A stretch of 64,000 nucleotides of DNA, from positions 3,747,501 to 3,811,500 of the forward strand of contig CM035164.1 of the NCBI GenBank assembly GCA_020205615.1. Reading direction: 5' to 3'. The translations under genes were made by a program, and so were the position numbers. The notes beneath the pieces are model-generated. The model did not search any database. It saw nothing but the letters and a program-made list of their open reading frames with translations, and was not told where the DNA came from. This document shows positions 11,295-22,869 of this stretch, piece by piece (positions within the stretch are counted from its first letter, which is position 1; every line of letters begins with the position of its first letter). This DNA is from Panax quinquefolius. Taxonomy: Eukaryota > Streptophyta > Magnoliopsida > Apiales > Araliaceae.

Positions 11295-11390
11295 CCGGAG
11301 TACTATTCACGGGGTACTATTCATAAAGTACTATTGACGGGGTACTATTCACTCGGGCACTATTCACCCGGGGGTACTATTCATGACAAA
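11295..11390 (+). repeat. TACTATTCA repeat cluster in LTR
   Basis: About six copies of (GGG)TACTATTCA with short spacers. The solo LTR has a diverged version near 56765-56940. This block marks LTR subfamily II. Confidence 0.7.
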
Positions 11391-12378
11391 AATTAATTTC
11401 TTTTCTGTCTAAATTATTTTTACATGAATATTATTCTTGAATTTTACTCCACAAAGCAGTTATAATGTTGACAATTTGGACATTCTTAAGCTCTAGATAA
11501 ATTAAATTATAAATCTTTAATATTTATCCTTGATCTCGTTTGATTGAATTCTTATATCATTGTCATTATCCTCATTCTTATATTGTGATGAAAGTCATCT
11601 TTGGCACGTAGTGCATAAATGGACGATTGATTGGTATGATTATGACTATGTATCGGTATAATCATGACCTGTAATGTTACAAATGATGTGGTAAAAGTTC
11701 ACATTGGCCCGTAGTGCATTGATGAATAGTTGTTGGCATGATCATTACCATTGGTGATAATACGAATATTCTTGGCCCATAGTGCATGGATAATTCGTGG
11801 ATGTGATACTAATGAATATCCTTGGCCCGTAGTGCATGGATAATTCAGTGATGTGGATTATTTATTGAGTTGTGTTACAGTGATAAAATATTGATGATGA
11901 ACTTTTATATCATAGAAGATAGTAGATATCATGTTCAACTTGACTCTTCTAATGGATTGTTTGTTCCGCTGCAGTTAGACTTGTTGTCTATTGTATTCTA
12001 TCAGTTTAACACTGTTGAAGGATAACGATAATTTATTCTGCATTATCTTAGTCATAATATTCTTTACTGGGCTAGTTGAGCTCACCATTTGTTTTCACTG
12101 TTCTCTTCAGGAAATGAGAATATAGCTGGGACTAGTCGGGGAATGGAGTGACGGTCCAGATAGTTGCTATAGTAGTCCTTATTATTCTGTGAAATAGTGT
12201 GATAATAATTGTAATGAGGACTTCATTTGAGTTTGGATATTGTCTACGAGACAATATTCGTGTTAAAACTCTCAGCTACGTTATTGTCATATTGTATAAA
12301 TGAAGTTGTATTTAAATTATGTACCATGTATTTCGCGACTCAGAATGGGTTTTGTATATCTATTTTGGGGGCATCACA

Positions 12379-13539
12379 TTACTAGATTAGGTTTCTAGGA
12401 AATCACTTAGGAAATTCTTACAGCCTAATTTTTTAATTGCAAGATAATTTTTATTTTGCTGAAAAAGTGTTTCAAAAAGGTTCATGGGCTTAAAATTCCA
12501 ATCCATTAAGAATTTATATCAAAATGAAAACTAAATCAATTAAGCATATTTTCAACTATGATTTCTAATGATTTAACAAAATCAAGATATTTCCTAAAAA
12601 GTTGGTTGAGCTGATTTTTTGTGATTAGCTTTTTCCTATCTGAAACCAGCTCAAATCTTATCTATGATTGTCCTAATTTCAAGTTGTCTGGTTTCAAAAT
12701 TCAAAATCATTCCTTATCAGTTTAATAATTTTCGTTGGGATTGTTGATTTTCAACAATCAGTCTTTATGTCGTTAGACTTTATCTCTATATATTCATCTC
12801 GGCTAAAGTTTCAGAGAAGTGAATGAATAAAAAGAAAAACAAGAGTGCTTTTCACAAAAATGTTTTTCAAGCAAATTGTTCTTGCATTGTTCTTAAATTC
12901 TTATTGTTGGAAATTAATAGTTATATCTTGTAATCATATTCATTCTTGTTAAAACTTATATACAATTCTAGATTGGTTCGTGATTGATAAAGTGGTGAAT
13001 ATGTCTGTACAAAGGAAGCTCTAAAGTTGTCGTGGTGCAAGAAGTAGTTACAGTTGTGCAAAGGGGGCAATGGTGTCTAACAATGTTAAGAACTTATTTG
13101 TATAAAGAGTTTTGTAATTAATTAAATAATTTATTAATAAAAGAGTCTCAAATAACATGAGTTGGTATTGGACGTAGATTAAACAACTAGAATAGAGTTT
13201 AGGAGGCGAACCACGTAAAAATATAGGTGTGTATGTGGTTTGTTGAGTATCTTGTTTATCTTGCTTAATTTTGCATTAGAACACTATATTTACATCTGCA
13301 TACACTGCACTGTTAAATCCGAAGTAATATAAAAAAGGTTCTACTTAACAGTTTAATGCAGACAGGTCCTACCTGTCTAGTTCTTAGTAACAGATTAATA
13401 CATACTCTAAAGAAGACATGTCCTATCAGTCTGGATTTCTTCTGTAACGATTTTTTTTTTAAATTTATCATTTTTAATCAATCCAATTATATACACCTAT
13501 TCAACCTCTTTTAGGTGTGCACGTCTGAAAATTTTTTTA
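12379..13539 (+). repeat. copia 5' LTR, 5'-truncated
   Basis: It matches the 3' LTR from base 17536 on (ACTRGATTAGGTYTCTARGAAATC). It includes a 19-nt perfect-arm hairpin around 13360-13378 (AGACAGGT...ACCTGTCT), also found at about 30382-30400, and ends near the GTGCAC at about 13520. A primer-site-like TATCAAAGCTTG follows at 13541. Confidence 0.8.
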
Positions 13540-13769
13540 GTATCAAAGCTTGACTATACTAACGATTGTCTTTAAAGACCGTATGGTAAGATCCTACGAC
13601 ACACCTTAATTTTCAAAAAGGACAGTCCACTATCAAGCTCCCATTGTTGTTCAGCTGTGAGAATTTTAATTTCTGAAAATTTAGAATGAAGATATAACTC
13701 AACAGGGATCCATGGAAATGGTAGGTGGTTGACAAAAACACATCATTCCAAGGAATGATGATGGCAAAC

Positions 13770-14353
13770 CAAAAGCACTTATGGCGATGGACGTTAATGA
13801 ATCATACATGATGTCTTACGACTCAAAAGCCATGAATACCCTGTTAAGCGGAATGGTCCAAGCTAAAATTGATAAAGTATCATCGTGTAACACAACAAAA
13901 GAAATTTAAGACACTATCTTGATTAGCCATGTAGGTACTTCCAAAGTCAAGGAGGTTAAATTAAGTATACTAATGCAAGACTTCGAGTTGTTCAAGTTAG
14001 AGAAAGATGAAACAATTAAAGAAGCTCAAGTGAAGTTTCTCACACTACTGAACTCATTCAACATACTAGCAAGAATAATTGATCAAAAAGAAATCAATAG
14101 AAAACTGTTGAGAATCATGACAAAATGATTTGCTCCAAAAGTTACCACCTTCCAAGACTCACCAACAATTAGCACTATGGAGACTCTCACACTCTTTGGT
14201 GAACTTGAAGAGTTTGAAAATCAACTCAAGAGGTATGATGATGAAGAGGAGACACCAATAAAGAAGACATTAACACTTCAAACCGAGACTAGTCATAATG
14301 ATCTATACGAAGATTTCGATGAAGAAATTAAAATGTTCTCAAGAAAACTCTAA
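13770..14353 (+). pseudogene. copia gag (UBN2-type) remnant
   Basis: The plus-strand text reads like the gag polypeptide of SIRE-type copia elements: ALMAMDVNESYMM, then KVSSCNTTKEI-stop-DTI, then ISHVGTSKVKEVKLSILMQD and FELFKLEKDETIKEA. An open piece covers 13919-14128. Stops near 13907, 14126 and 14350 break it. The product would form the particle core; this copy is dead. Confidence 0.72.
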
Positions 14354-14492
14354 AGGAAGAAACAAATAAAGGATAAAAAATGTACCTCAAATCCAATGAG
14401 TAAGTCCAAAATAGAATAATAAGAAGAAATTTTCCAAGTCTATTTCATAGGACTAGAAGACGATGTAAACAATTTTCATAACTACGACTGAT

Positions 14493-14645
14493 TATCTTGA
14501 TTTACAAAATGAAAATCAACAACTCAAAAAGAAACATGCATATTTAAAGAATTGCATGAATGAGCTAATAAATGAAGTTGAGTCACTTATTGAAGAGAAA
14601 AAAGAAAATGAATATCTCAAAAATAAAAATGAAGTTTTAAAATAA
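14493..14645 (+). pseudogene. gag C-terminal coiled-coil remnant
   Basis: One frame reads YLDLQNENQQLKKKHAYLKN and continues with Glu/Lys/Leu heptad-like text to a TAA at 14643. Long copia gag proteins of this type often carry such a coiled coil after the core. The minus-strand frame over the same bases (14516-14704) is a shadow. From 14646 to 15347 only decayed text is visible, including an IWVPKR-like scrap near 15055-15080. Confidence 0.5.
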
Positions 14646-15358
14646 AATTTAAATATGAGAGATGCATGGATATTTTTAATGATGAAAAAATGATGAATGT
14701 GCAACTTGATAATAATGTAAAAAATGCATAAATAACATCGTTAAAAAGTGATCTGGCTAAATTTGTGTAAGGAGAAAAGAAACAAAATGTTGTGTTAGGG
14801 GCACAAAGATCTAGTATTGAGAAACAAGGAATTAGATATAATCATGTTTTAAATGTTAATAATAAATCTAATAATAATATTATAATAATTAATAGGAAAC
14901 CAAGGCATAAAACACTTTATTGTTCACAATTTGTTACTTGCAAAAAAAATTAGTTTTAAAGGTCACTTTGATTCTAATTATAATAAAATTAAAATAAAGA
15001 AATATAGGTAAAGAAATGTGATTTATATGCTACCAACTCAAAAAGAACTAAAAAGATTTGGGTACCAAAAAGGTAGAGACTATTTATTTGTTTTGTAGAT
15101 GTGGCCCAGAAAGTCTTAATAGGATCATAGGCGTATCCCAAAGGTCAAAAAGGAGACGGAAAGTACTTTGAGAGATTGAGTAATCAGGACACATATTATT
15201 TTTGATGAACTTAACCATGATTTGTCAAAAGAAGATGGTGAAGATTCTGCACGAAATCAGACAAGGAGGCTAGAACTTGTAAAGGAGACATCTAAAATCA
15301 GTTAGCTTAACCCGTCTGCTTCAAACGTTAGAATAGACATTCCTAAGCATGAACCATA

Positions 15359-16967
15359 GGGATAAGGTCCAAAAATGCCCTTGACATTTTCCCAAATGTC
15401 TACTGAGCACCCTATACTCTTTTTTTTCCAAAAATACCTTCAACGTTACGTTTTTTTGGGTCAATTTTACCCCTGCCGTTGACAGACATGCCAAATAGAC
15501 AAACGGAGTTGACAGTTGGACATATTTTGCTGACGTGTCAAATAATTAAAACAAAAAATGTTATTGTACCATCTGATGTGTATAAAAATAATATTTTATA
15601 TATCATTGATAATTTATTTATTATGTGTATTTTATTAATAATTAAAACAAAAAATGCTACTGTACCATGTGAACCACCAGTCCACCACCACCACCACCAC
15701 CAGTCCACCAACAAATTTCAGATTATCACCAACAAATCCACCATTATGCACCGCCGCCTCTCAAAATCATGCCATCTTCGTGATCCAAATTGATCTAACA
15801 AGAGAGGTCATAACAACATCAACAAACCAACAAAGATGAGTCTATCCATGAAATCTGAGCCACAATATGCTCACACACGGCCGCAAACCCGATACCACAA
15901 ACCAAACATCACATACCACATCATAAATAAAACTACAAGCCCATGTGCCTAAAATAAGATCTACACTTGACTTTCTGAAACTTCATGCGAGAATGCAATT
16001 TACACTACTTTAAAATATGAAAAATGTCACCACAATAGTTCTAACAGGTAAAACACGATGTGGGTCTAGCATTCTAACAGGTAATCTAGCATTCCTTTCC
16101 TACCAAATGTAATAAACCACAACAACGATGAGGCTGGAGAAGAGGAAGGAGCTGAAGGAGTACACGTGGAAGGCGATGAGGTTCTCGCCGATATCGGTGC
16201 CGAAGACGTATGTCGAGTCTTCGATTAGGCTATTGTTCGGGTCGTTCGGGTTCCAAACTAGGCCGATAAAGACTGCTAATATGAACAGGGAGTTGACGTT
16301 TACAATTCCGTCGAGTGCCGTTATGTGGATGGTGGTTCCGAATTTGGCGAGGCGGCGTTCGTCCATTTTTTTCGGCCGATGAAAAGAGAATTGATCTGAA
16401 GGGGGTTTTATGCCGCAGAGGATGAGCTGCCAAGGGTTACTACCAAGGGGAGAGAAGGAGGAAGATTGTGGCTGAAGATCTGAAAGTAGAATCTGAAGAT
16501 CTGGAGATCTGGAGAGGAGGAGCATTTAATTTGATCTAGAGAGGAGGAGGATATGTAAATTTACTAAATATACTAAATATAAATATACTAAATATTTTAA
16601 TTTGATTTTTTTTACTATTTTAGTAATTTTTTAATTAGTATTTTTAGTATTTGATGTAAATATGTATTTTTTTAATTAGTATTTTAGTATTTTTTTTAAT
16701 TAGTATTTTTAATAAATATTTTGATTTCCATGTGGCAGCCATATCATCAAATATGTTTTGAATTTTAGTATTTTGACTTACATGTGGCAGCCACGTCAGT
16801 AAAATATGTCCAGCTGTCAACTCCGTTTGTCTATTTGGCATGTCTGTCAATGGCAGGGGTACAATTGACCCAAAAAACGTAACGTTAAAGGTATTTTTGG
16901 AAAAAAAAGTATAGGGTGCTCAGTAGACATTGGGGAAAATGTTAGGAGCATTTTTGGACCTTATCCC
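15359..16967 (-). mobile_element. MULE carrying a captured gene fragment (Pack-MULE type)
   Basis: Long inverted repeats of about 190 bp start GGGATAAGGTCCAAAAATG at 15359 and end with the complement at 16967; within them TGTCAACTCCGTTTGTC and ACGTAACGTT blocks pair. The element is flanked by an exact 11-bp duplication, CATGAACCATA, at 15348-15358 and 16968-16978. Long inverted repeats with 8-11 bp duplications are typical of Mutator-like elements. No transposase is present. The interior carries a piece of a host gene on the minus strand (16100-16420) and, near 15670-15840, a His/Thr-rich open stretch of unknown origin. Confidence 0.88.
16100..16525 (-). pseudogene. Captured exon of a small plant membrane-protein gene (possibly MEE60-like)
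   Basis: The minus-strand open frame is 141 aa. Its first ~53 residues look like former 5' leader. From the internal Met (MDERRLAKFGTTIHITALDG) it reads like the start of a conserved plant protein, with a hydrophobic segment (NVNSLFILAVFIGLVW) and a second near the end (FSSFLFSSLIVVVVYY). I tentatively recall this as the maternal effect embryo arrest 60 (MEE60) family, not verified. It stops after about one exon and runs into non-homologous text, as expected for a captured fragment. It has no stop through the copied exon, so it is either recent or constrained. Confidence 0.55.
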
Positions 16968-16978
16968 CATGAACCATA

Positions 16979-17140
16979 TGAACAAATGACTAAAGTTAGG
17001 CTTCCAAGAACAACCAGAACAGTAAAAAATCATCCTCCTAACTTGATAATTAAAGATCTCAACATTAGGATGACCACAAGAAGGAGTGCACAAATGTTTT
17101 GTGCTTTCTATGTATTCCTATCATATACAAACTGATAAGG
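16979..17140 (+). pseudogene. copia pol linker remnant (between integrase and RT)
   Basis: After the MULE the plus strand reads LPRTTRTVKNHPPNLIIKDL followed by RMTTRRSAQMFCAFYVFLSY, then a stop. It resembles the linker of SIRE-type pol (WRxxxxHPxxxIIGD...TRR), just before RT. Neither integrase nor RT flanks it, so pol has been deleted on both sides. Confidence 0.55.
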
Positions 17141-17189
17141 ATGACCAGTTTATTTCTTTATCTTCGCGCTTATTTTTTGTTGAAGTCAA

Positions 17190-17375
17190 GGGGAGAGATA
17201 ACTAAATTATGAGTTTAAAAAATTCTTATGAATTATTTTTTGTTGATGACAAAGGGGGAGATAGATAACAAAATCGATATGCATCAACTTGTGCTTAATG
17301 ATTATATGCATAATTTTAGGGGGAGTCATATATTTAGGGGGAGTTATATATTGTCATCATCAAAAAGAGAGGAAA
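17190..17375 (+). promoter_or_regulatory. copia 3' untranslated region with repeated purine tracts
   Basis: AAGGGGAGAG, AAAGGGGGAG and two TTAGGGGGAGT runs precede the LTR start. Several AGGGGGAG motifs are a usual feature of the 3' end of SIRE-type elements. Confidence 0.55.
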
Positions 17376-17957
17376 TGTTGGTTTATATGTTTTGTTTTAA
17401 TGATGACAACATATATATATATATATATGTTTTTGTGTTTTTCAGGTTTAGACTTTGGGCTGATCATATATAGATGTTAAATGAGTTCTGGATTTCAAAA
17501 GGCCCGTCGTGGAGAAAGAGTCCATAGAGACACTACTGGATTAGGTCTCTAAGAAATCACTTAGGAAATTATGTAAGAATTTCTAGCCTAAGTTTTTAAT
17601 CGTAAGACAATTTTATTTTGCTGGAAAAGTCTTTTAAAAATGTTCATGGGCTAAAAATTCTAATCCATTAAGAATTTATATCAAATTGAAAATTAAATCA
17701 GTTGATCATATTTTCAGCTATGATTTATAAGGATTTATCAAAATCAATATATTTTCTAAAAAGTTGGTTAGGCTGATTTTACGTGATTAGATTTTTTCTA
17801 TCTAAAATCAGTTGAGATCTTATCTATGATTGTCCTAATTTCAAGCTATCTGTTTTCAAAATTCAAAATCCTTCCTTATCAGTTTGAAATTAATTTTCGA
17901 TGGGATTACTGATTCTCAGCAATATGTGTCTTTATGCCGTTAGACTTTATCTCTATA
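17376..17957 (+). repeat. copia 3' LTR, left piece
   Basis: It starts TGTTGGTTTATATG and includes a short (AT)n run at about 17410-17428. The copy is interrupted after CTCTATA at 17957 by the Helitron pair and resumes at 29811 with TATTCCTCTCAGC. The 5' LTR reads CTCTATATATTCATCTCGGC across the same point, which gives the empty site. Confidence 0.85.
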
Positions 17958-18219
17958 CTAGTAATTGCCCGTGCCTGAAGGCACAGCGTAACGAAAAATT
18001 AGATTAAAATTCGAAAAATACTTTATTACCTAAAGACTCTTTGCAACTTAAAATAACTTACAATCAAACATAATAATTATCATAATTTACTACACTACCA
18101 CAATAATTAATTTTTCTTTAAAAATACATATCTAAAAAAAATTTAAACTTGTCTGCAAAACTTACAATTATCAATAACAATTATCATAACTCACCACACC
18201 ATCACAATATTTATTATTA

Positions 18220-18257
<38 letters not shown>

Positions 18258-18264
18258 GTTGTTA

Positions 18265-18317
<53 letters not shown>

Positions 18318-18531
18318 GTTATTATTATTATTATTACTATTATTATTATTATTACTATTATTATTATTATTATTATTATTAATTTTATTATAATAATTAG
18401 TATTTTGAATTAAAATTAGAATGAATCTGAATCAGTACTTTGTCTTTCTGCATTTCAAATCAATTAGAATGAATCTAAATATTTATTATATAGACTATTA
18501 TTATTATTACTACTATTACTATTACAATTAC

Positions 18532-18564
<33 letters not shown>

Positions 18565-18588
18565 TATTATTATTATTATTATTATTAT

Positions 18589-18671
<83 letters not shown>

Positions 18672-18937
18672 CTATTATAATTATTATTATTATTATAATA
18701 ATATTTATTTTTAGTACTATTATTATTTGTTTGTGTGTGTGTGTGAAGAAGAGAGGAGAGAAAAAGATTTTTTGTGGGAACATGAGAGAGAGTAGGGTGT
18801 ATGAGTGAATTTGATTTGGGCGGAAAGAAATATGAGCCTTTAGATTAAGTTAAAAAAATTAAGTTAGAATGAATCTGAACCGTCTTTGTGCTTTGTCAAA
18901 TGAAAGATTCAAAATGGGTTCTGTTTTATTATATAGA
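17958..18937 (-). mobile_element. Non-autonomous Helitron, copy 1
   Basis: Read on the minus strand it begins TCTATATAATAAAAC (18937 backwards) and ends CTAG (17961-17958), with a GTGCC-TGAA-GGCAC hairpin (17971-17984) about 10 nt before the end. The host is split between A and T (CTCTATA/TATTC). TC start, CTRR end, a 3' hairpin and A/T insertion are the defining Helitron features. There is no Rep/helicase. The core is trinucleotide microsatellite. Confidence 0.85.
18205..18675. repeat. Trinucleotide microsatellites inside Helitron copy 1
   Basis: (TTA)n with a few TTG and TTACTA interruptions covers about 18208-18380. (TAA)n then (TTA)n covers about 18533-18588, followed by an almost pure (GTA)n of about 80 bp at 18588-18670. 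The poly-Tyr, poly-Ile and poly-Leu open frames here are artefacts of these runs. Confidence 0.92.
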
Positions 18938-19203
18938 TAGTAATTGTCCGTGCCTGAAGGCACGACGTAACGAAAAATTAGATTAAAATTCGAAAAAATA
19001 CTTTATTACCTAAAGACTCTTTGCAACTTAAAATAACTTACAATCAGACATAATAATTATCATAATTTACCACACTACCACAATAATTAATTTTTCTTTA
19101 AAAAAAGATATCTAGAAAAATTTAAACTTGTCTGCAAAACTTACAATTATCAATAACAATTATCATAATTCACCACACCATCACAATAATAATAATAATA
19201 ATA

Positions 19204-19256
<53 letters not shown>

Positions 19257-20337
19257 GCTTAAATATGATTTAGTACCATAAACTATAGGCCATATTCCAT
19301 ATCGGCGATCCACTTTCAATTTTGTCGATTAGGTGATTGAACTATCAATTTTTAATTTCATTCATTAGATGCCTTGCGTCGAGAAATTCTTTGGCGTGGC
19401 ATCTAATCAAACGGCGAGGAGTACTTATGTGTAAAAAAATATTATATATTTTAATGAGATCAAAGGACAAAAAGATAAAATAACAAATAAAATAACTAAA
19501 ATTACACAAATAATATAAATTAGTAGTATAATTATTTATTTATAGTTATATAAATAATATAAATTATTATATAAATAATATAATAATTATTTTATTAAAA
19601 TAATTATTTTTATTAAAAACAGCATTTTATTAATTTTTTATTAAAAAATTGTGTTTAATATTAATGATAATAAAAATAAAAATATTAATGATAATAAAAT
19701 AAAAAATAAAATGCAGTTTTTTGTAATAAAAATGCTATTTTTTTTTGTAATAATAAAAAATGCTATTTTTTGTAATAATAAAAAAATGCTATTTTTTTAA
19801 TAAAAAAAGCATGATTAGTTTTTTAATAAAAATAATAAAAATAAAACGCAATTTGCTTTTTTTTTTTTTAAAAAAAGCAGTTGGTTGTTTTTTTAATAAA
19901 ATAATTATTATTATTTTATTAAAAAAATTATACTTTTATTTTATTTTTATTATCATTAATATTTTTATTTTATTATCATTAATATTAAACACAATTTTTT
20001 AATAAAAAATTAAAAAATGCGATTTTTTAATAAAAATAATTATTATATTATTTATATAATAATTTATATTATTTATATAACTATAAATAAATAATTATAC
20101 AACTAATTTATATTATTTGTGTAATTTTTAATTGTTTTATTTGTTATTTTACCTTTTTGTCCTTTGATCTCATTAAAAATATATAATGTTTTTACACATA
20201 AGCACTCCTGCTGCATATTAGGATGCCACGTCAGCAATTTCTGACATGACATACCCAATTGAATGAAATCGAAAAAAAATTGATAGTTCAATCACCTAAT
20301 TGACAAAATTGAAAGGTGGATCACCGAATTAGAATAT

Positions 20338-22746
20338 TATGACGCCCCCAAAATTAGGTATACGTCACCCATCTTGAGTCGCCACTTACATGGTACATAA
20401 ATTCAAATACAACTTACTAATATAACTGTCGTGTACAATACGACATAAACTATGAGTTTGAATACAAATATTGTCTACTAGATATTATACAAACTCAAAA
20501 GGAGTCCTCATTACAACTATTATCACACTATTTCACAGAATAGTGAGGACTACTAATGCTATCCTCTGGACCATTACTTGCTTCCTCGACTAAATCCCAA
20601 ATATGTTCTCATTTCCGAAGAGAACAAAAAGAAAGAAAGGGTGAGCTCAACTAGCCCAATGAAGAAATATTATGACTAAGATAATGCGAGAATAAATTAT
20701 CATTAGCCTTCAACATGTTAAACCGATAAAATACAATAGACAACCAGTTTAAGCTGCGCAAAAAATAAGCAATCCATTAAAAGAGTCAAGTAGAGAATAA
20801 AGTCTACTATTTTTTTAGGTTTTAAAGGTTTTCATCAATTTTATCATTTGAGACTCGACAATAATAAACCACCACATCTAATCATCCTGTACTCACGGTC
20901 CAAGGATTTTCATCAAATTATCAATGGTCATGACTATACCGAATCACCCACGGTCATAATCATACCAAAACTATCCATCAACGCATTACAGCCACTTGAG
21001 GACTTTTGTCACATCATTTATATCAAGTCATGATTATACCGAATGATCCTCGGTCATAATCATACTAAGTTCATCTATGCACGTAAGCCAAAGATAACAT
21101 AATATAACATGAGGATGATGACAATGACATAGTAATTCAATAAAACAAGTTCAAGAATTATTTAATCCATGAATTATTAACGTCCAAATTGTCAACATGA
21201 TCTTTGTTTACGTAGAGTAAAATTCAAGAATGATCGTAAGAATATTTCCATGAAAAGATCTTTGGATGAAACGCAAATATCAAGGATATTCTACTAATTT
21301 CATGGAGTATAGAAGTCAAAGTTTTAACCAACTGGGTATAATAAAGAATGGAATAACAAAAGAAATCACCATGCATGCGGTTGCCCGCGTATGCAAAGTT
21401 ATTCCAATGTAATAATAATAACGGAACCGGTCGTGAAATTCACAATCGCGGGATGTTCCAATGAATAATAAAGATGGAACCAGGATCCGGTGTAAAACAC
21501 ACGATAGGATATTCCAACGAGATGATAAAGATTTTAACCAGTCCGGTGTAAAACACATGCATGTGATGTTCCAACAGAATAATAAAGATTTTAACCAAGT
21601 CCGGTGTAAAACACATGTATGTGATGTTCCAAATGTAATAATAGAAGAATGTCACCAAGTATAGGTAAAATCATGATATCTGAGTTATTCAATGTAATAA
21701 TAAGCAATGGAATAACATAAGGATTTCACCAAGTATAGGTATGTCACAGTATACAAGTTATGTATAGGGTATGCCACTTTTACAAAGTTATTCCAATGTA
21801 ATAATAATGAATGGAATAATGTAAGTTCTCTTCAAGAAGAAAGAATAACACCCTTACTAGTAAAAAGAACCTAATATAGAAGTAGTGAAGTAGCGAATAC
21901 TCTTCTTCTTTCTATAACTTTCTCTCTATAGCTTCTCTCTATAATTTCTCTCTCTAGAGTTTCAATTGAATTAAAGAAAATAATGAAGGAATGAGCTTCT
22001 ATTTATAGGAAAATGGAATGCATAGTAACTAATCCATGAACGGTCCAGATTGATTTACTTTAATCTGACGGTCCATATTTAAAGAAAAATCTTTTAAATA
22101 AAATATAATATATTCTATTTATATAAAAACATTTTACTATGCAAACACTATGCAATACTATGCAAAACACTATGCAAAACACTATCTGCAACACTATGCA
22201 TAATAAAATATAATATATTCTATTTATAGAATAACTTTAATAAAGTATTCTATTTTATATAAAAGATGTTTCGCTTTTATTACGTTAATAATACGAATAA
22301 AACAAAACGTCATTATCGCTATAATAATTCATATTATTAATCGACAATAATGGAATCAAACCGAGTGACTTCTCACATAAGCATCAATAATCAATACCGC
22401 AGTGTCTTACTATGCAACCACACGTATTCGTATTTTTTTACTACCGAGTAGTTCAACAAGAACCACGGTAAAACTTCCGCCATTATTTCAATAAAATATT
22501 TTTGTCGTTTTCTCAATCCGGCAAATAATTACATTAATAGGGTCCACCAATGATTGAGTAGTTATGCGAATATTCCCTGCTAAACCGAATATTCCCCACC
22601 AATCGAATATAATATAACCACTTGCATACTTTGCAAAATTTATAAATACTACCCACAACTATAATATTATCTCAAATTCACACCATAATATTAAAAAATT
22701 ATTTCGACCAAATTTAAATCTTTATTGATAAAATCTGGGTCTCACA
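20338..22746 (-). repeat. 3' LTR of copy R (subfamily I)
   Basis: Read on the minus strand it starts TGTGAGACCCAGATTTTATC (22746) and ends GGGGGCGTCATA (20338), the final CACA being mutated. It is preceded by the purine tract GTAGGGAGAT. A TATA box lies at 22000-22007 (minus). Small open frames near 21316-21664 are LTR module 1. Confidence 0.9.
22000..22007 (-). promoter_or_regulatory. LTR TATA box (copy R, 3' LTR)
   Basis: TATAAATA on the minus strand in the context CCTATAAATAGAAGCTCATTCC, identical to the context in the other subfamily I LTRs. Confidence 0.55.
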
Positions 22747-22869
22747 ATCTCCCTACTTTATGGAATTTAACCCTCGAAATTAGAATGCGATACACTGTAT
22801 GATAAAGAGATGAGGATACCTTGAATACCTTTATCGTTTAAAAATATTAAATTCATCTTTGAAATCTGC

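Larger units (their letters stand above)
4757..12378 (+). mobile_element. Ty3/gypsy chromovirus, near full length (copy B, LTR subfamily II)
   Basis: Parts in order: truncated 5' LTR (4757-5000), primer-binding site, gag-pol in one frame (5188-9816), polypurine tract and complete 3' LTR (9828-12378). The domain order protease, RT, RNase H, integrase, chromodomain is that of Ty3/gypsy chromoviruses; the chromodomain text suggests the Tekay/Del clade. Only the last 244 bp of the 5' LTR remain, and they differ from the 3' LTR at about a dozen positions, mostly transitions. Directly after 12378 the sequence continues inside a copia LTR that lacks its first ~160 bp, so this element probably inserted into that LTR and the left junction was later deleted. 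Confidence 0.92.
9828..12378 (+). repeat. 3' LTR of copy B (LTR subfamily II)
   Basis: The 2,551-bp LTR starts TGTAAAACCCC and ends GGGGGCATCACA. It shares its ends and module 2 with subfamily I. In the middle it carries a run of GTACTATTCA-type repeats (about 11295-11390) and a stretch near 10370-10450 that recurs in the solo LTR near 55730-55830. Confidence 0.9.

Noticed and set aside
15479..15839. Frames with a His run (HHHHHH) and a Thr run
   Set aside because: They come from a CCACCACCACCACC tract within the MULE; they overlap in two frames and extend into the terminal inverted repeat.
18149..18783. Open frames of poly-Tyr, poly-Ile and poly-Leu
   Set aside because: They are translations of TTA, TAA and GTA microsatellites inside a Helitron; there is no start context, domain or complexity.
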